DNA from: Mycobacterium parmense
GTDB taxonomy: Bacteria; Actinomycetota; Actinomycetes; Mycobacteriales; Mycobacteriaceae
Length of the DNA stretch: 64,000 nt
NCBI RefSeq assembly: GCF_010730575.1
Contig: NZ_AP022614.1
Location: forward strand, 3,844,001-3,908,000
Direction: 5' to 3'
Part shown: piece by piece, positions 63,136 through 64,000 of the stretch
Numbering within the stretch: position 1 is the first letter of the stretch
Layout of the letters: every line of letters starts with the position of its first letter
Translations under genes and position numbers: made by a program
The notes under the pieces: model-generated
What the model saw: only the letters and a program-made list of their open reading frames with translations
Databases searched by the model: none
Told to the model about the DNA's origin: nothing

Positions 63136-64000
63136 CTATACCGTCAGCGCGAAGTTGGGGTTGACGCCGTAGAGCGCCAACGCGGCGGCCAGAACGACAA
63201 CCTGCACCGACACCAGCGAGAAGCGCATCGACCGGCCGACCGCCTCTCCCACGCCGACGGGCCCACCGCCGGCGTCGTAGCCGTAGAAGCAGTGGGTGAT
63301 CATCACGACCGCGGTGATGATGATGGCTTCGAGGAAGGACCAGAACACGTCGTCGGGACGCAGGAACGTCCGGAAGTAGTGCTCATAGGTGCCGTGGGAT
63401 TGCCCGTAGATGACCGTCGTGGTGATCTGCGGCGACAAGAACGACATGATCATGGCCAGCGCGTAGAGCGGGATGATCACGACCAGCCCGGCCATGATGC
63501 GGGTGGCCGCCAGGAACGAGACCGACTTGATACCCATCACTTCCAGGGCGTCGATCTCTTCGCTGATGCGCATCGCGCCCAGCTCCGCCGTGGCGCCGGC
63601 GCCGACCGTGGCGGCCATCGCGATGCCGGTGACGACGGGCGCGGCGATGCGCACGTTGATCAGCGCGGCAAAGAAGCCGGTGAAGGCCTCGACCCCGATA
63701 TTGCCCAGGGAGGCGAAACCCTGGATGGCGACCAGTGAGCTGCCGGATAGGGTCACGAAGCCGACGATTGCGACGGTGCCGCCCACCACGGCCATGGCGC
63801 CGGTGCCCATGCCGATCTGCGCGATCAGGCGCAGCGTCTCCTTGCGGTAGTTGCGCAGCGCATGCGGGATGTGGCCGACGGCGACCGTCCCGAACCAGGC
63901 CATCTGCCCGATGTCGTCGACCGCGCGGATGGCGGCGCCGCCGTAGCGGTTGAGGTTTTCGATGGAACGCGGGAAGCGCGCGCGCAGGACGGCGGATGTC
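63136..64000 (-). CDS. yrbE1B: YrbE1B, Mce1 permease subunit (first residues outside window)
   Basis: 288 codons are visible, in frame to the window edge; the first one or two residues lie beyond it. The visible N-terminus (S-A-V-L-R-A-R-F-P-R...IGQM) aligns with the ortholog without a gap. Five or six membrane helices; the MlaE-type signature ATVGAGATAELGAMRISEEIDALEVMGI (key GAxxxAELGAMRxxEEIDAL) is complete. Together with YrbE1A (outside) it forms the transmembrane part of the Mce1 ABC-type importer. The mce1A start follows 4 bp after its stop. Confidence 0.94.
   Translation of the reverse strand, partial: TSAVLRARFPRSIENLNRYGGAAIRAVDDIGQMAWFGTVAVGHIPHALRNYRKETLRLIAQIGMGTGAMAVVGGTVAIVGFVTLSGSSLVAIQGFASLGNIGVEAFTGFFAALINVRIAAPVVTGIAMAATVGAGATAELGAMRISEEIDALEVMGIKSVSFLAATRIMAGLVVIIPLYALAMIMSFLSPQITTTVIYGQSHGTYEHYFRTFLRPDDVFWSFLEAIIITAVVMITHCFYGYDAGGGPVGVGEAVGRSMRFSLVSVQVVVLAAALALYGVNPNFALTV

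Overview
The window is dense, high-GC (roughly two-thirds G+C) chromosomal DNA from a Mycobacterium, most likely a slow grower close to the M. avium complex. The evidence is a complete mce1 operon (only its far end is cut), mmpL3 and mmpL11 with their heme/lipid accessory genes, zmp1, pckA, ilvD, sigG, the copper genes ricR and mymT, and many GTGA/ATGA start-stop overlaps. Gene order follows the M. tuberculosis Rv0167-Rv0218 region in the opposite orientation, with local gains and losses. Ortholog names rest on remembered family sequences, not on a search.

Layout. 1-2.8 kb: assimilatory nitrate reductase (narB type), a small coupled protein and the start of an FAD reductase. 3-11.6 kb: an acyl-CoA and lipid block with LipW esterase, amidohydrolase, class III CoA-transferase, MaoC-like hydratase, FadE3, a CD225 membrane protein, an enoyl-CoA hydratase and FadD4. 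11.6-16.3 kb: GTP-dependent PEP carboxykinase and a coupled pair of divergent GTPase-like proteins. 16.4-29 kb: TrmB, a NYN-domain-like protein, MmpL3, a permease, an LPG-synthase-type membrane protein, a secreted heme carrier, MmpL11 with its partner, and the orphan Mce-associated proteins OmamB/OmamA. 29-36.5 kb: Zmp1 metallopeptidase, a second molybdopterin oxidoreductase, a TetR regulator, an L,D-transpeptidase and an MFS exporter. 36.6-39.7 kb: RicR, IlvD, an O-methyltransferase and metallothionein MymT. 39.8-45.1 kb: beta-glucosidase, a DUF2786/HExxH pair, monoacylglycerol lipase and SigG. 45.1-48.6 kb: an accessory trio (alpha/beta hydrolase, DapB-like dehydrogenase, IclR-type regulator). 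48.7-51.9 kb: a Pip/YhgE-like protein, a phosphodiester glycosidase-like exported protein and a DUF1275 protein. 51.9-64 kb: mce1 (yrbE1B, mce1A-F, mas1A-D), read on the minus strand.

Functional themes. Mycolate and trehalose-lipid export (MmpL3/MmpL11), heme handling (Rv0203-like) and lipid import (Mce1, with OmamA/B as Mce stabilisers) sit beside lipid-breakdown enzymes (LipW, monoacylglycerol lipase, FadD4, FadE3, hydratases) and gluconeogenesis (PckA). This is a coherent host-lipid utilisation neighbourhood. Copper control is visible directly: nearly identical ATACCC-N5-GGGTA(T/C) dyads lie in front of ricR and mymT.

The most unusual signal is inside mce1A. About 690 bp switches abruptly from CTG/GAC/AAC-type codons to TTG/GAT/AAT-type codons and back while the reading frame and protein family stay intact, which suggests a recombination patch. 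Other leads are three candidate leaderless promoters with identical 7-nt -10-to-start spacing, paired regulatory repeats before the IclR-type gene, perfect dyads before the MFS and TetR genes, a leader hairpin before the nitrate reductase, and a changed heme-ligand position in the Rv0203-like protein. No CRISPR array, insertion sequence, tRNA or rRNA was seen.
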